From assembly GCF_019457595.1 (NCBI RefSeq), contig NZ_CP080419.1, positions 3,968,001 to 4,032,000 of the forward strand: a DNA stretch of 64,000 nucleotides, given 5' to 3'. The notes beneath the pieces are model-generated. The model had not been told where the DNA came from. It was given only the letters and a program-made list of their open reading frames with translations, and did not search any database. The translations under genes and the position numbers were made by a program. Positions 41,501-53,295 of the stretch are shown one piece after another; within the stretch, counting starts at the first letter, position 1, and every line of letters starts with the position of its first letter. Origin of the DNA: Shewanella psychrotolerans. GTDB taxonomy: Bacteria > Pseudomonadota > Gammaproteobacteria > Enterobacterales > Shewanellaceae.

Positions 41501-44500
41501 CCTTTGGTGACTACACCTACACCAACGGCGTGATCAGTTGGACTGAAACCACCCCAGCTGACGGACAAAGTATCACCGTCACCGCGACCCAAACCGATGC
41601 AGCCGGCAACACCTCCGCTGAAGGCAAGGATACCGCCAAGGTCGGTGACACCACCACACCGAACGCCCCCACCGTGTTGATTGTCGATGACAATAACCCA
41701 GATGATGGCACCTTAACCGCGGCGGAAATTGGCAACGATAACGTACAGTTAACCGTGTCCATCAACGGCACTGATTTTGAAGCCGGCGGCGTAGTGACCC
41801 TGACCATCAATGGCAGCGCAGCCATCGCGTTGAGCTTCAGTGACTTCACGGACAATGGCAGCGGCACCCTGACCTTTGGTGACTACACCTACACCAACGG
41901 CGTGATCAGTTGGACTGAAACCACCCCAGCTGACGGACAAAGTATCACCGTCACCGCGACCCAAACCGATGCAGCGGGTAACACCTCGGCCGAAGCCTCT
42001 GATACGGCTAAAGTCGGTGACACCACCGCACCGAACGCCCCCACCGTGTTGATTGTCGATGACAATAACCCAGATGATGGCACCTTAACCGCGGCGGAAA
42101 TTGGCAACGATAACGTACAGTTAACCGTGTCCATCAACGGCACTGATTTTGAAGCCGGCGGCGTAGTGACCCTGACCATCAATGGCAGCGCAGCCATCGC
42201 GTTGAGCTTCAGTGACTTCACGGACAATGGCAGCGGCACCCTGACCTTTGGTGACTACACCTACACCAACGGCGTGATCAGTTGGACTGAAACCACCCCA
42301 GCTGACGGACAAAGTATCACCGTCACCGCGACCCAAACCGATGCAGCGGGTAACACCTCGGCCGAAGCCTCTGATACGGCTAAAGTCGGTGACACCACCG
42401 CACCGAACGCCCCCACCGTGTTGATTGTCGATGACAATAACCCAGATGATGGCACCTTAACCGCGGCGGAAATTGGCAACGATAACGTACAGTTAACCGT
42501 GTCCATCAACGGCACTGATTTTGAAGCCGGCGGCGTAGTGACCCTGACCATCAATGGCAGCGCAGCCATCGCGTTGAGCTTCAGTGACTTCACGGACAAT
42601 GGCAGCGGCACCCTGACCTTTGGTGACTACACCTACACCAACGGCGTGATCAGTTGGACTGAAACCACCCCAGCTGACGGACAAAGTATCACCGTCACCG
42701 CGACCCAAACCGATGCAGCGGGTAACACCTCGGCCGAAGCCTCTGATACGGCTAAAGTCGGTGACACCACCGCACCGAACGCCCCCACCGTGTTGATTGT
42801 CGATGACAATAACCCAGATGATGGCACCTTAACCGCGGCGGAAATTGGCAACGATAACGTACAGTTAACCGTGTCCATCAACGGCACTGATTTTGAAGCC
42901 GGCGGCGTAGTGACCCTGACCATCAATGGCAGCGCAGCCATCGCGTTGAGCTTCAGTGACTTCACGGACAATGGCAGCGGCACCCTGACCTTTGGTGACT
43001 ACACCTACACCAACGGCGTGATCAGTTGGACTGAAACCACGCCTGCTGACGGGCAAAGTATCACCGTCACCGCGACCCAAACCGATGCAGCGGGTAACAC
43101 CTCGGCCGAAGCCTCTGATACGGCTAAAGTCGGTGACACCACCGCACCGAACGCCCCCACCGTGTTGATTGTCGATGACAATAACCCAGACGATGGCACC
43201 TTAACCGCGGCTGAAATTGGCGACGATGATGTGCAGTTAACCGTGTCCATCAACAGCACTGATTTTGAAGCGGGCGGCGTAGTGACCCTGACCATCAATG
43301 GCGGCGCAGCCTTCACCTTAAGCTATGACAATGGCGTTCTACGCTTTGCCAATGGCGATGAAGCAACCGACTACAGCTACAATAACGGCGTGATCAGCTG
43401 GACTGAAACCACCCCAGCTGACGGACAAAGTATCACCGTCACCGCGACCCAAACCGATGCGGCCGGCAACACCTCGGCTGAAGGCAAGGATACCGCCAAG
43501 GTCGGTGACACCACCGCACCGAACGCCCCCACCGTGTTGATTGTCGATGACAATAACCCAGATGATGGCACCTTAACCGCGGCGGAAATTGGCAACGATA
43601 ACGTACAGTTAACCGTGTCCATCAACGGCACTGATTTTGAAGCCGGCGGCGTAGTGACCCTGACCATCAATGGCAGCGCAGCCATCGCGTTGAGCTTCAG
43701 TGACTTCACGGACAATGGCAGCGGCACCCTGACCTTTGGTGACTACACCTACACCAACGGCGTGATCAGTTGGACTGAAACCACGCCTGCTGACGGACAA
43801 AGTATCACCGTCACCGCGACCCAAACCGATGCAGCGGGTAACACCTCGGCCGAAGCCTCTGATACGGCTAAAGTCGGTGACACCACCGCACCGAACGCCC
43901 CCACCGTGTTGATTGTCGATGACAATAACCCAGATGATGGCACCTTAACCGCGGCTGAAATTGGCGACGATGATGTGCAGTTAACCGTGTCCATCAACGG
44001 CACTGATTTTGAAGCCGGCGGCGTAGTGACCCTGACCATCAATGGCAGCGCAGCCATCGCGTTGAGCTTCAGTGACTTCACGGACAATGGCAGCGGCACC
44101 CTGACCTTTGGTGACTACACCTACACCAACAGCGTGATCAGTTGGACTGAAACCACCCCAGCTGACGGACAAAGTATCACCGTCACCGCGACCCAAACCG
44201 ATGCGGCCGGCAACACCTCGGCTGAAGGCAAGGATACCGCCAAGGTCGGTGACACCACCGCACCGAACGCCCCCACCGTGTTGATTGTCGATGACAATAA
44301 CCCAGATGATGGCACCTTAACCGCGGCGGAAATTGGCAACGATAACGTACAGTTAACCGTGTCCATCAACGGCACTGATTTTGAAGCCGGCGGCGTAGTG
44401 ACCCTGACCATCAATGGCAGCGCAGCCATCGCGTTGAGCTTCAGTGACTTCACGGACAATGGCAGCGGCACCCTGACCTTTGGTGACTACACCTACACCA

Positions 44501-47500
44501 ACGGCGTGATCAGTTGGACTGAAACCACCCCAGCTGACGGACAAAGTATCACCGTCACCGCGACCCAAACCGATGCAGCGGGTAACACCTCGGCCGAAGC
44601 CTCTGATACGGCTAAAGTCGGTGACACCACCGCACCGAACGCCCCCACCGTGTTGATTGTCGATGACGGCACCCCGGGTGATGGCACCTTAACCGCGGCT
44701 GAAATTGGCGACGATGATGTGCAGTTAACCGTGTCCATCAACGGCACTGATTTTGAAGCGGGCGGCGTAGTGACCCTGACCATCAATGGCGGCGCAGCCT
44801 TCACCTTAAGCTATGACAATGGCGTTCTACGCTTTGCCAATGGCGATGAAGCAACCGACTACAGCTACAATAACGGCGTGATCAGCTGGACTGAAACCAC
44901 GCCTGCTGACGGACAAAGTATCACCGTCACCGCGACCCAAACCGATGCTGCCGGCAACACCTCGGCGCAAGGCACTGATACCGCAGAGGTACATCAACCT
45001 AGTAATACTAATATCACAGTTGATGAAAGCACTTTACGCGATAATATTCCTGATACTGTTTCTAATACGATAAGTTTTACAGCAGGTAATCAAGAGCTTA
45101 CGCAATTCCGTTTTAATGCGTCTTCTATTACAGCAGCGACTAATCTAGCTGCTGGTGTCAGCATCGTCTGGACTGTTGTAAATGGCGCCTTAGTCGGATC
45201 AGTGGAGGGAGCTGAGGTAATAAAGTTAACGCTAAGTGGTGATCCTATTGCAGCTGGTTCTTCTGGTGATATTACGGTCAATGTAGAACTGCTAGATAAC
45301 GTAGAGCATGTCAATGGACTCAATGGCGAAAACCTTAATTCACTAGTTAATGGCATTGTGATTGAGGCGGTTAGTGCAGATGGAAGTGTTATAAGTAACA
45401 ATCTAAATATCACAATCTTAGATGATACGATCACAGCAGTCGCCAGCGATGAAACTAGCTCCAATAGTGCCGGGTTCATTAATGGTACGATTACTGTTGA
45501 TGGTGCAGATGGAAATGACAATGTACTAAACGACGACTACTCTGCGAGTCTCATGGCTAACATTCTTAACAATGCCAACTATGATGGTACAAACAACTTC
45601 GTCGACTCAGGCATCACAGCAGGCGGCAAGGTGGTTTATTACTTTGTTGATCCAGCCAATCCTGATCAGTTAATCGCCTATACAATTAAGAATGGCGTAA
45701 CACCAGGTGAATACGATGCAAACAACGCCGACTTTGAGTTAGTCTTTACGCTCAATATTAATCCAAATGCTGGCGGCATTGACCCGAATACTGGAGATGA
45801 TATTGGTAGTTATCAATTTAAATTTGAATCTAGTATCGATCAGATTGAATCTACTGAAGTCACAACCATTCTCGGCAAGGGTGGGATGGAGGATGCCTTC
45901 TACATCGCCACAGATGCGGATGGTAACTACAACATCTATAAAAGTATTTCAGCAATACCTAATGGTTCTGAATTAACATTTACTCTTTCAGCTGAAGGCG
46001 CTGATGGCAAACCGCTTCGAGTCAATGGTAACCAAGGCGCATTTGGTGTTGAAGATGGTGTATTAGTCGATGGCTCAGAAGTTCTTGTCGTTGACTACGC
46101 CGAAAATGTTGCTAGTGCTAGCTTTTTATTTGAATTTAAATCTGCAGATGCCGCGACAACTAAAGTCGCTTACGAGGCATACGCCGAAGATGGAACTTTA
46201 CTCGGCACAGGCACGATACTTTCTGGAGAAACGATTTCAGATCTTGGTGAAATTGGCTACATCAAGTTAATGGCTATTGGTAATACACAATTCCAGTTAA
46301 CAGGCACTTCGGTAGGTACGATTGTCACCACTACACGCGATCTTGACTTAGACTTCGACGTTGTTATCACAGATAGCGACGGAGACTCCAGCCAAGATAC
46401 AATTAATATCCATCTCGACGCGCAAACTGCGGTGCCAACGGCTCTAACCTCAAATGCGGTATCTCTGCTAAGTGAAGCCGATCTTTACAACAATGGTACC
46501 GAGTCAGATTCACAGTCGCTACGCTTCAAATCTGGCAGCGAATCAATTACTGGGTTCCAATTTGGTAATACTGACGATATTCAAGTATCAGGCGTTAACG
46601 CCAACATAAAGTGGGAATTCAATGATAACGGCCAGCTCATTGGCACGTTCATGGGTAAAGAAGCTATCCGCCTAACCCTCAACGGTACAAGCATCGAAAG
46701 TGGCAAAGAGGGCAACGTTTCTGTCACCGCTGAGCTTTTAGATACCTTCCCGCATAACGTTAGCACCGAAAACTTAGAGATCAGTGGCATTACTGTAATA
46801 GCCGTCGACGCTCGAGGAAATAGTGCAACATCTAACATTACTGTGCAAGTGAATGATGACGCGCCAGAAATTGCTGATTCTGCAGCAGTCACGGTATCAG
46901 ATACAGATATCCCGGACACATTAGTTGGTAGTTTTTCATTTACTAATAGCTCGGGATATCATAACTCACTTGATTTTGATGGGTTTATTGTCACTGCGAA
47001 TGGATTTAGCTCCAGTACCAATTCAACACTAACCGCATCTACCATACACGGGCATTGGGCCGGTATCGGAGTTCAAAGTGTTGGCACTCCATATCTTGAT
47101 CTTCCCGGTGAAGTTGATTTCCGTCAGTTTGCCGATGGCACATCAGCGTCGGAAGAAGTCATTATTACTCTTGACGCTGGCAAACTGGCTTATGGTGTAA
47201 CGCTTGAATTCGAGTTTATGTATGGAGGCGAACGTGAAGTCGGTGTGGTCGATTTTTATCGCGATGGACAGCTTATAACTTCGCAAACCTTTAACTCGGA
47301 TGCAGGTAGTGGAAACTATGCCAAAGACTTTGAGGTATTGGAGGGTGGCTTCGACCAAATGGTTATTCGAGCCCTCGACAATGGCGTTAACAACCCGACT
47401 GACAATAGCGATTTTGCCATCAAGGGAATCGAATTTTTAGGCAATGAAGATATCGCTTCCGGTTATGCTACGGGCACAGCCGATATAGACTGGGGAGCGG

Positions 47501-49569
47501 ATGGTAAGGGCTCTCTGGTATTTAATGGTACTGATGAGAGCGGCCTATTTACTAGTGACGGCCAAAGCATTTTGACCTCACAGTCTGGCAATACACTCAT
47601 AGGTCAAACAGATTCGGGGGAACTGGTATTTAAAGTCGAGTTTACCCCAAGCACAGGACAATGGGAGTTTTACCAATACAAAGCGATTGCACAAACATCT
47701 GATGGACAGTTGGACTTTAATGTGACTGCGACCGATGCCGACGGTGATAGTACCAATGGCCACTTTGCCGTTACACCATTAAGCGTTGTTCGCGATTATG
47801 CCTACGACAGCGGTACCCATGGTGATAACACCATTAATGGGACTGACGACAATGATGTTATTGTAAGCGATACTACCGGTATTCAAGTTGTACAAGGCGA
47901 AAACTACAATATTGCCTTTATTTTAGACTCATCTGGTAGCATGGGGTCAACCCAAATTCATACCGCGAAAGAGCAGTTGTTACAGGTATTTAACACGCTA
48001 AAAGCCAGTGTTGGTACTGAAACTTCGGGAACTGTGAATGTCTTATTGGTTGATTTTGATAGCGGTAGCAAAGCCAATATTGCGGTAGATCTTGCTGACA
48101 CAGATGCCATCACCAAACTCTCAAATGTATTAGATAGCATAGATGATGATGGTAACACCAACTACGAAGCAGCCTTTGAAACTGCCATCGATTGGTTTAA
48201 CAATGGCTCCGCGGCGAGTAATTCAGGCACTAACCTAACTTACTTCATTACAGATGGTGAAACCAACAACTACAACTATAACGTGGATGCCGATCCGAAA
48301 GATGTGTTGGTTTATGATTTTCCTATCGGCGAGTCATTGGACAAGACATTATCCGATCTTCTCGATGGTTATGTCCCAGGTAAAGAGTTAACCCTCTGGG
48401 GCAAAGTCATTGTCGATGAGTACGGTACGATTAACTGCTGGTATATGGAAGATCTGTCATGGAAGCATTATCAAACCGGTAGCATAAGAGTCGACGAAAA
48501 GGGCGATTATACGATCACGAAATTCGCGTCTGGTGATAACTATATCAATGGAGAATGGGTTAATGCTGAATCTGAGGCACAAGCAGCCTTCCAAGTGCTG
48601 AACACCCTGTCTAATGTCGAAGCTATCGGCATAGGCAACGGTATTAGCCTTAATAAGCTTACCCCTTATGATTCAGATGGTAATGTCGCCACCAATATTA
48701 ATATCAGCGATCTAGCGAGTATCATCTTAGGCTCAAAGCAGACGCTGCTTCAGGGTGATGACACGGTTAACGCTGGTGAAGGCAACGATGTTGTCTTTGG
48801 CGACCTAGTCCAGTTTGACGGTATCGAAGGTCAAGGTTATCCAGCGCTGCAAAAGTTTGTTGCGCAGCAAACTGGTGAGAATCTGGCCGATATTTCAGTT
48901 CAGGATGTTCACGCATATGTGTCAGCCAATCCGTCGCTATTTGATACATCTCGCAGCGATGATGGCGATGATATTCTTGCAGGTAATAGTGGTAACGATA
49001 TCCTGTTCGGCCAAGGCGGGAATGATACTCTTCACGGTGGCAGCGGCGATGATCTATTGCTCGGCGGTAGTGGCAATGATGAGCTTATTGGTGGCATGGG
49101 AGAGGACACCTTGATAGGTGGATTGGGCGATGACACTCTCACGGGAGGAAGTTCATCTACCGACACCAATGCAGATACCTTTGTATGGCAACAAGGTGAC
49201 ACGGGCACCGACCATATTACCGACTTTAATGTTAATCAAGATAAGCTCGATCTGAGCGATCTATTACAAGGTGAAAACACGGGTAATTTGACAAATTATC
49301 TGCATTTCACTGTCGAAAATGGTTCAACAACAATAGAGGTCGACGCCAATCATGACGGTAACGTCGACCAAATGATTGTTCTCGATGGTGTAGATTTGTT
49401 CACAGAACTAGGTGCTAATAGTGACGCAGAGGTGATCAACTCACTGCTGAATAATAATGGGGAAAGTGCGCTGATTGTTAGTGACTCATCCGCTAGCAGC
49501 AGTGCGACTGGAACTGAAACGTTCAATCCACTTAGCGATCATGATCCACTGTATCATTCGACACTATAG
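35524..49569 (+). CDS. Giant BpfA/LapA-type RTX adhesin 2 (4681 aa)
   Basis: A second adhesin with the same plan but different repeats. Residues 1-106 are a retention module ending in TAAG at 102-105. Eight 101-residue repeats (about 159-966) precede a short linker and sixteen 124-residue Ig-like repeats (about 1182-3165). T1SS-143-like domains (about 3170-3900) follow. The von Willebrand A domain starts its metal site at Asp4135 (DSSGS); a 108-residue segment at nt 48259-48582 replaces 17 residues of adhesin 1. RTX repeats lie at about 4480-4545 and the secretion region ends at 4681. GGGGG at 5-nt spacing precedes the ATG. By place before the secretion genes it is the nearer match to BpfA. 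Confidence 0.93.
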   Translation: MKSLVTAQNGQVTNTQGNVSIQLDTGSKVATIGDFIPSGTIISIPEESTLEIVYQDGSTYNSTDISPEEITAGDDINALNEIEQLQALIAAGDDPTATLPETAAGGVQGNEGGSDFISLSRSGAQTIATTGFNSDEVAQSELASTSGLVSNDDTPTITANDSNTIAEDTVATGNVLDNDTDIDSDLSVFSFTVNGETVTAGTTVELDGGALVINTDGSYTFTPNDNWNGAAPVITYTTNTGVSATLTIEVTPVDDASVLANDSNTIAEDTVATGNVLDNDSDIDSELSVVSFTVNGETVTAGTTVELDGGALVINTDGSYTFTPNDNWNGSVPVITYTTNTGASATLTIEVTPVDDASVLANDSNTIAEDAVATGNVLDNDSDIDSDLSVVSFTVNGETVTAGTTVELDGGALVIDTDGSYTFTPNDNWNGTVPIITYTTNTGVSATLTIEVTPVDDASVLANDSNTIAEDTVATGNVLDNDSDIDSELSVVSFTVNGETVTAGTTVELDGGALVIDTDGSYTFTPNDNWNGSVPVITYTTNTGANATLTIEVTPVDDASVLANDSNTIAEDTVATGNVLDNDSDIDSELSVVSFTVNGETVTAGTTVELDGGALVIDTDGSYTFTPNDNWNGTVPIITYTTNTGVSATLTIEVTPVDDASVLANDSNIIAEDTVATGNVLDNDSDIDSELSVVSFTVNGETVTAGTTVELDGGALVIDTDGSYTFTPNDNWNGTVPIITYTTNTGVSATLTIEVTPVDDASVLANDSNTIAEDTVATGNVLDNDSDIDSELSVVSFTVNGETVTAGTTVELDGGALVIDTDGSYTFTPNDNWNGSVPVITYTTNTGANATLTIEVTPVDDTSVLANDSNTIAEDTVATGNVLDNDSDIDSELSVVSFTVNGETVTAGTTVELDGGALVIDTDGSYTFTPNDNWNGSVPVITYTTNTGANATLTIEVTPIIDGAPTVTINTDENNDAFISNNELNGSSTIDVTISLKNTGANVGDTLTVNGTSIVLTQEHITNSSVNLFLPSPGEGNAIVVTATITDQAGNISAPGTDSAILDTQASATIDLNPIVVGDDNIINQAESEGSVTLSGTVGGDVQLGDIVTLTLNGNEIATATVVDLGNGVLGFSTMVDASVLANAGTNSITASVITTDDAGNNITVTDTEGYGVDTTTPTPPTVLIVDDNNPDDGTLTAAEIGNDNVQLTVSINGTDFEAGGVVTLTINGSAAIALSFSDFTDNGSGTLTFGDYTYTNGVISWTETTPADGQSITVTATQTDAAGNTSAEASDTAKVGDTTAPNAPTVLIVDDNNPDDGTLTAAEIGNDNVQLTVSINGTDFEAGGVVTLTINGSAAIALSFSDFTDNGSGTLTFGDYTYTNGVISWTETTPADGQSITVTATQTDAAGNTSAEASDTAKVGDTTAPNAPTVLIVDDNNPDDGTLTAAEIGNDNVQLTVSINGTDFEAGGVVTLTINGSAAIALSFSDFTDNGSGTLTFGDYTYTNGVISWTETTPADGQSITVTATQTDAAGNTSAEASDTAKVGDTTAPNAPTVLIVDDNNPDDGTLTAAEIGNDNVQLTVSINGTDFEAGGVVTLTINGSAAIALSFSDFTDNGSGTLTFGDYTYTNGVISWTETTPADGQSITVTATQTDAAGNTSAEASDTAKVGDTTAPNAPTVLIVDDNNPDDGTLTAAEIGNDNVQLTVSINGTDFEAGGVVTLTINGSAAIALSFSDFTDNGSGTLTFGDYTYTNGVISWTETTPADGQSITVTATQTDAAGNTSAEASDTAKVGDTTAPNAPTVLIVDDNNPDDGTLTAAEIGNDNVQLTVSINGTDFEAGGVVTLTINGSAAIALSFSDFTDNGSGTLTFGDYTYTNGVISWTETTPADGQSITVTATQTDAAGNTSAEASDTAKVGDTTAPNAPTVLIVDDNNPDDGTLTAAEIGNDNVQLTVSINGTDFEAGGVVTLTINGSAAIALSFSDFTDNGSGTLTFGDYTYTNGVISWTETTPADGQSITVTATQTDAAGNTSAEGKDTAKVGDTTTPNAPTVLIVDDNNPDDGTLTAAEIGNDNVQLTVSINGTDFEAGGVVTLTINGSAAIALSFSDFTDNGSGTLTFGDYTYTNGVISWTETTPADGQSITVTATQTDAAGNTSAEASDTAKVGDTTAPNAPTVLIVDDNNPDDGTLTAAEIGNDNVQLTVSINGTDFEAGGVVTLTINGSAAIALSFSDFTDNGSGTLTFGDYTYTNGVISWTETTPADGQSITVTATQTDAAGNTSAEASDTAKVGDTTAPNAPTVLIVDDNNPDDGTLTAAEIGNDNVQLTVSINGTDFEAGGVVTLTINGSAAIALSFSDFTDNGSGTLTFGDYTYTNGVISWTETTPADGQSITVTATQTDAAGNTSAEASDTAKVGDTTAPNAPTVLIVDDNNPDDGTLTAAEIGNDNVQLTVSINGTDFEAGGVVTLTINGSAAIALSFSDFTDNGSGTLTFGDYTYTNGVISWTETTPADGQSITVTATQTDAAGNTSAEASDTAKVGDTTAPNAPTVLIVDDNNPDDGTLTAAEIGDDDVQLTVSINSTDFEAGGVVTLTINGGAAFTLSYDNGVLRFANGDEATDYSYNNGVISWTETTPADGQSITVTATQTDAAGNTSAEGKDTAKVGDTTAPNAPTVLIVDDNNPDDGTLTAAEIGNDNVQLTVSINGTDFEAGGVVTLTINGSAAIALSFSDFTDNGSGTLTFGDYTYTNGVISWTETTPADGQSITVTATQTDAAGNTSAEASDTAKVGDTTAPNAPTVLIVDDNNPDDGTLTAAEIGDDDVQLTVSINGTDFEAGGVVTLTINGSAAIALSFSDFTDNGSGTLTFGDYTYTNSVISWTETTPADGQSITVTATQTDAAGNTSAEGKDTAKVGDTTAPNAPTVLIVDDNNPDDGTLTAAEIGNDNVQLTVSINGTDFEAGGVVTLTINGSAAIALSFSDFTDNGSGTLTFGDYTYTNGVISWTETTPADGQSITVTATQTDAAGNTSAEASDTAKVGDTTAPNAPTVLIVDDGTPGDGTLTAAEIGDDDVQLTVSINGTDFEAGGVVTLTINGGAAFTLSYDNGVLRFANGDEATDYSYNNGVISWTETTPADGQSITVTATQTDAAGNTSAQGTDTAEVHQPSNTNITVDESTLRDNIPDTVSNTISFTAGNQELTQFRFNASSITAATNLAAGVSIVWTVVNGALVGSVEGAEVIKLTLSGDPIAAGSSGDITVNVELLDNVEHVNGLNGENLNSLVNGIVIEAVSADGSVISNNLNITILDDTITAVASDETSSNSAGFINGTITVDGADGNDNVLNDDYSASLMANILNNANYDGTNNFVDSGITAGGKVVYYFVDPANPDQLIAYTIKNGVTPGEYDANNADFELVFTLNINPNAGGIDPNTGDDIGSYQFKFESSIDQIESTEVTTILGKGGMEDAFYIATDADGNYNIYKSISAIPNGSELTFTLSAEGADGKPLRVNGNQGAFGVEDGVLVDGSEVLVVDYAENVASASFLFEFKSADAATTKVAYEAYAEDGTLLGTGTILSGETISDLGEIGYIKLMAIGNTQFQLTGTSVGTIVTTTRDLDLDFDVVITDSDGDSSQDTINIHLDAQTAVPTALTSNAVSLLSEADLYNNGTESDSQSLRFKSGSESITGFQFGNTDDIQVSGVNANIKWEFNDNGQLIGTFMGKEAIRLTLNGTSIESGKEGNVSVTAELLDTFPHNVSTENLEISGITVIAVDARGNSATSNITVQVNDDAPEIADSAAVTVSDTDIPDTLVGSFSFTNSSGYHNSLDFDGFIVTANGFSSSTNSTLTASTIHGHWAGIGVQSVGTPYLDLPGEVDFRQFADGTSASEEVIITLDAGKLAYGVTLEFEFMYGGEREVGVVDFYRDGQLITSQTFNSDAGSGNYAKDFEVLEGGFDQMVIRALDNGVNNPTDNSDFAIKGIEFLGNEDIASGYATGTADIDWGADGKGSLVFNGTDESGLFTSDGQSILTSQSGNTLIGQTDSGELVFKVEFTPSTGQWEFYQYKAIAQTSDGQLDFNVTATDADGDSTNGHFAVTPLSVVRDYAYDSGTHGDNTINGTDDNDVIVSDTTGIQVVQGENYNIAFILDSSGSMGSTQIHTAKEQLLQVFNTLKASVGTETSGTVNVLLVDFDSGSKANIAVDLADTDAITKLSNVLDSIDDDGNTNYEAAFETAIDWFNNGSAASNSGTNLTYFITDGETNNYNYNVDADPKDVLVYDFPIGESLDKTLSDLLDGYVPGKELTLWGKVIVDEYGTINCWYMEDLSWKHYQTGSIRVDEKGDYTITKFASGDNYINGEWVNAESEAQAAFQVLNTLSNVEAIGIGNGISLNKLTPYDSDGNVATNINISDLASIILGSKQTLLQGDDTVNAGEGNDVVFGDLVQFDGIEGQGYPALQKFVAQQTGENLADISVQDVHAYVSANPSLFDTSRSDDGDDILAGNSGNDILFGQGGNDTLHGGSGDDLLLGGSGNDELIGGMGEDTLIGGLGDDTLTGGSSSTDTNADTFVWQQGDTGTDHITDFNVNQDKLDLSDLLQGENTGNLTNYLHFTVENGSTTIEVDANHDGNVDQMIVLDGVDLFTELGANSDAEVINSLLNNNGESALIVSDSSASSSATGTETFNPLSDHDPLYHSTL
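35998..38421 (+). repeat. Eight tandem 303-bp repeats in adhesin 2
   Basis: Each unit encodes 101 residues starting [20 protein letters not shown]. Two end types occur: [16 protein letters not shown] (units 4, 7, 8; unit 2 nearly so) and [16 protein letters not shown] (units 3, 5, 6). Unit 1 is the most divergent. Confidence 0.93.
39069..45020 (+). repeat. Sixteen tandem 372-bp repeats in adhesin 2
   Basis: Period exactly 372 bp, 124 residues, beginning near [20 protein letters not shown]. The first six units appear identical base for base to the eye. Units 12 and 16 carry an alternative core ([20 protein letters not shown]) of the same length, and unit 14 is a mosaic of the two classes. These units are visibly richer in G+C than the flanking domains. 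Confidence 0.95.
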
Positions 49570-49588
49570 ATCTAGGTAAAACACAACT

Positions 49589-49627
49589 AATAGCACCAAT
49601 TAGCGATTTCGCTGATTGGTGCTATTA
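49589..49627 (+). terminator. Terminator-like hairpin after adhesin 2
   Basis: AATAGCACCAAT pairs with ATTGGTGCTATT, and TAGCG/CGCTG extends it to about 17 bp around ATTT. The T tract is poor (AATACTTTTG), so partial read-through into the secretion genes is possible. Confidence 0.7.
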
Positions 49628-49708
49628 ATACTTTTGTTATGTGTAACTATTCCTTCTATAATTCATTTAACATAATTTTTAATAAAATCTTAAGGATAAG
49701 TTTTTAAG

Positions 49709-51889
49709 GTGCAATCAACAGCGTCTCCAAAAACTGAGCAATGGACGGTTTCAGCCTCTCAAAGAGTGACTGTCGATCCCTTGTTAGACAGTTTAGTCTT
49801 ATTGACCGAATATTTTGGCAGCCCATGCTCTAGCGAATCCTTAGCTGCAGGTTTACCCCTGTCTGGTAGTGTTTTAACACCAGAATTAGTGCCACAAGCC
49901 GCAGGACGAGCAGGTCTTACTGCCAAGTTAACCCGCAAAGGTTTAGATCAAATCTCGCCTATTTTTTTACCTTGTATCTTATTACTGAAAGATAAAAAGG
50001 CATGTTTGCTACGAGAAATTAACTTCGATAACGATAGAGCCGTGATTCAACTGCCTGAAACGGGTGGTGAAGAGCAACTTTCTATTGAAGCTCTTGAAGC
50101 CATGTATGTTGGTTACCTGTTTCTCGTTAAGCAGCAATATCGCGGTGATATGGGCTTTGACCTGCACCAGCATGACAACAAATCGCACTGGTTGCTGCAA
50201 ACTCTAAAGGATTCGGCTCCAATCTATCGCGACGCCCTTATTGCATCAGTATTGGTGAACCTGTTTGCCTTGGTTTCCCCCCTGTTTATCATGAATGTGT
50301 ACGATAAGGTGGTTCCTAATCTCGCATTTGAATCACTTTGGGTATTGGCTATCGGCGCGGGTATTGCCTACATTTTTGATTTGATTTTGCGGCAACTTCG
50401 CGCCTATTTAATTGATGTAGCAGGGAAAAAGGTTGATATCATTGTTTCATCAAGATTATTTGCTAAAGCCATTGGTATTCCGTTAGAAAAACGCTCTCCG
50501 AGTGTTGGTGGGATGGCGAGGCAACTCGGTGAATTTGACAGTATCCGAGAGATCCTGACATCCGCAACGATAACGACACTGGTCGACCTACCATTTGCGG
50601 TCTTCTTCGTGATCATCATCTATATCGTCGCAGGCGATCTCGCATTAATTCCTCTAGTTGGTGGCGCTATAATCATCATCTACACCTTGATAATGCAACC
50701 TCGCTTGAAAGCGGCTATTGAGGAAAGTAATAAATTTGCGAGCCTAAAGCATGGTCACCTAATTGAATCGTTAGCTTCTCTTGAATCAATAAAATCGAGC
50801 GGCGCTGAAGGACTCGTACAAAAAAGTTGGCAGCAGATGATTGGCCACACAGCCAATTGGCAACTCAAAGCCAAGAAGATATCAACATCGGTTACCAATA
50901 TAGCCAACTTCACCGTACAGCTGTCTGTAGTATGTGTCGTTATTCTCGGTGTTTATCGCGTGGCGGATAACGATATCTCTATGGGTGGGATTATCGCCGC
51001 AGTGATCTTATCCAGCCGAGCAATTTCGCCTATGGCGCAGCTTGCAGGGCTAATGACTCGCGGCAACCATACTGCAAGCGCACTGCGGCAACTCGACCAG
51101 ATCATGACCCAAGAAGATGAATTTGAGAATAAGGGTCACCTCGTCAGTAAGCAACGACTTCAAGGACAGATAAATGCTGACCATATCAGCTTTAATTATC
51201 CAGGTTCTGAACGACCAGTACTGCACCCTATGTCACTCTCCATTGCGCCGGGCGAACGAGTTGCGATCATTGGCCGCAACGGCTCGGGTAAGAGTTCTTT
51301 AGCGAAACTTCTTGTGGGACTATATCAACCGTCAAAAGGCAGCCTACGCTATGACGGCTTGGACTCGGCTCAAATTCACCCCACAGATCTTCGCAGAAAC
51401 TTTGGCTACCTTCCGCAAGATATCACGCTATTCCATGGCTCAATCCGCGATAATATTTTGTTTGGTACTCGTCAGGTCACAGAACACCAATTGATTAGAG
51501 CGGTGCAATTATCGGGCGTAAATCAATTTACTGATATCGAAACTGAAGGCTTAGATCAGCAGGTCGGTGAAGGTGGACAATCACTATCTCGGGGCCAACG
51601 CCAAACCATTGCACTAGCCAGAGCAACTTTAAACGATCCGCCAGTGCTTTTGATGGACGAACCCACCGCAAGTTTAGACGCCCGTGCTGAAAAACAGTTT
51701 ATTAGGGCAATGCAGAACGTGACCAAAGAGAGAACGTTGATACTGATCACTCATAAAATGCATCTACTGAATCTAGTCGACCGCATCATCGTCCTAGACC
51801 GAGGTCATCTGGTTGCCGACGGTCCTAAAGATACCGTGCTTAATCAGCTTACCAAAGGCTTACTAGCTGGAGGACCAAAGAGTGAGTAA
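49709..51889 (+). CDS. rtxB: Type I secretion ABC transporter (LapB/RtxB type)
   Basis: 726 residues, the inner-membrane engine of the adhesin exporter. Residues about 15-150 form a C39-like domain without the catalytic Cys-His pair, as in LapB. Six membrane helices follow (about 165-430). The nucleotide-binding domain has Walker A GRNGSGKSS (about 520), signature LSRGQRQ (about 625), Walker B VLLMDEPTASLD and the LITHK switch His. The start is GTG at 49709; AAGGATAAG lies upstream. It overlaps the adaptor gene by 8 bp. Confidence 0.95.
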   Translation: MQSTASPKTEQWTVSASQRVTVDPLLDSLVLLTEYFGSPCSSESLAAGLPLSGSVLTPELVPQAAGRAGLTAKLTRKGLDQISPIFLPCILLLKDKKACLLREINFDNDRAVIQLPETGGEEQLSIEALEAMYVGYLFLVKQQYRGDMGFDLHQHDNKSHWLLQTLKDSAPIYRDALIASVLVNLFALVSPLFIMNVYDKVVPNLAFESLWVLAIGAGIAYIFDLILRQLRAYLIDVAGKKVDIIVSSRLFAKAIGIPLEKRSPSVGGMARQLGEFDSIREILTSATITTLVDLPFAVFFVIIIYIVAGDLALIPLVGGAIIIIYTLIMQPRLKAAIEESNKFASLKHGHLIESLASLESIKSSGAEGLVQKSWQQMIGHTANWQLKAKKISTSVTNIANFTVQLSVVCVVILGVYRVADNDISMGGIIAAVILSSRAISPMAQLAGLMTRGNHTASALRQLDQIMTQEDEFENKGHLVSKQRLQGQINADHISFNYPGSERPVLHPMSLSIAPGERVAIIGRNGSGKSSLAKLLVGLYQPSKGSLRYDGLDSAQIHPTDLRRNFGYLPQDITLFHGSIRDNILFGTRQVTEHQLIRAVQLSGVNQFTDIETEGLDQQVGEGGQSLSRGQRQTIALARATLNDPPVLLMDEPTASLDARAEKQFIRAMQNVTKERTLILITHKMHLLNLVDRIIVLDRGHLVADGPKDTVLNQLTKGLLAGGPKSE

Positions 51890-53264
51890 GCATCTAACTA
51901 CCCACGACTTAGAGATGGTCGATGATGTCTATGGTGCCATGATGACCGACGCACCAACCAGCCATCGCCTGATTATCTGGGCGCTTTCGGCGCTGGCATT
52001 ATGCTTTTTACTTTGGGCCTACTTTGCCGAACTTGATAGAGTGACAACGGGCACAGGCAAAGTGATCCCCTCTTCGCAAATACAAGTGATTCAAAGTCTA
52101 GATGGCGGGATCATGCAGGAACTTTATGTTCAAGAAGGTATGATTGTCACTAAAGGCCAGCCTTTAGTTCGTATCGATGATACTCGCTTTAAGTCTGATT
52201 ATGCCCAGCAGGAACAAGAGGTATATAGCCTACAAGCCAACGTTTTGCGTCTACGTACCGAACTGAATAGCATCACCATTTCAGATGTGGCGACCGACTG
52301 GCGTGAACAGGTCAAAATCGTCAAACAACCTCTACAATTTACTCAATCATTAATTGAAGAAGAGCCCGACTTAGTCCGCCGTCAAAGAGAGGAGTATGAG
52401 GGGCGCTTAGATAATCTCAGTAATCAGCTCGAAATTTTAGCCAGACAGATCCAACAAAAACAGCAAGAAACTGAAGAATTAGCATCCAAAATAACAACTC
52501 TTACGAAGAGTTTTCAATTAGTTAGCCGTGAATTGGAACTGACACGCCCGCTCGCTGATAAAGGCATTGTGCCAGAAGTTGAACTACTGAAACTCGAACG
52601 TATTGTGAATGACATTCGCGGGGAATTAGCTTCCGTTAGGCTATTACGTCCTAAAGTAAAGGCATCCCAAGATGAAGCAATATTAAAGCGACGAGAGGCA
52701 TTATTAGTATTCGCTGAAGATACGCGAAAACAACTCAATGAAATGCAGACTCGCTTGTCACGCATGAACGAAGCACAAGTTGGCGCTCAAGATAAGGTCA
52801 GCAAAGCAGAAATTGTTTCGCCAGTGAATGGCACGATTAAAACAGTCCATATCAATACGCTTGGGGGCGTCGTTCAACCCGGCATTGATATTATCGAGAT
52901 TGTGCCATCGGAAGATCAGTTGCTAATTGAGACAAAAATTTTACCGAAAGATATCGCGTTTTTACATCCTGGCTTACCCGCCGTTGTTAAAGTCACCGCA
53001 TATGACTTCACCCGTTATGGTGGCTTAAACGGCGTTGTAGAGCACATTAGTGCCGATACAACACAGGACGAAGAGGGAAACAGTTTCTATCTTGTAAGGG
53101 TTAGAACTGAACTATCAAGTTTGACTAAAGACGATGGAACCCTAATGCCCATTATTCCGGGGATGTTAACCTCAGTTGATGTGATTATTGGGCAAAGATC
53201 CGTTCTTGAGTACATACTTAATCCAATTTTGAGGGCAAGAGATACTGCCCTACGTGAACGCTAA
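51882..53264 (+). CDS. Type I secretion adaptor (HlyD/LapC family)
   Basis: 460 residues, the membrane fusion protein linking the ABC transporter to the TolC-type channel. One membrane helix (about 28-48), then the first half of a lipoyl domain (GKVIPSSQIQVIQSLDGGI), a long coiled-coil hairpin (about 105-290) and the second lipoyl half (VSPVNGTIKTVHINTLGGVV), then a beta barrel. This is the HlyD architecture and length. It lies in the middle of the secretion operon. Confidence 0.94.
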   Translation: MSKHLTTHDLEMVDDVYGAMMTDAPTSHRLIIWALSALALCFLLWAYFAELDRVTTGTGKVIPSSQIQVIQSLDGGIMQELYVQEGMIVTKGQPLVRIDDTRFKSDYAQQEQEVYSLQANVLRLRTELNSITISDVATDWREQVKIVKQPLQFTQSLIEEEPDLVRRQREEYEGRLDNLSNQLEILARQIQQKQQETEELASKITTLTKSFQLVSRELELTRPLADKGIVPEVELLKLERIVNDIRGELASVRLLRPKVKASQDEAILKRREALLVFAEDTRKQLNEMQTRLSRMNEAQVGAQDKVSKAEIVSPVNGTIKTVHINTLGGVVQPGIDIIEIVPSEDQLLIETKILPKDIAFLHPGLPAVVKVTAYDFTRYGGLNGVVEHISADTTQDEEGNSFYLVRVRTELSSLTKDDGTLMPIIPGMLTSVDVIIGQRSVLEYILNPILRARDTALRER

Positions 53265-53295
53265 GTTCACAACAAATAACCAGGGGGGTTAAACA

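Noticed and set aside
39033-44804. Regular minus-strand open frames of 71 and 116 codons every 372 bp
   Set aside because: Shadows of the 372-bp repeats in adhesin 2, explained by the codon pattern of the coding strand.
29091-45020. CRISPR-like direct repeats
   Set aside because: Units are hundreds of bases long, contiguous without unique spacers, and in frame within coding sequence. No Cas genes are present.
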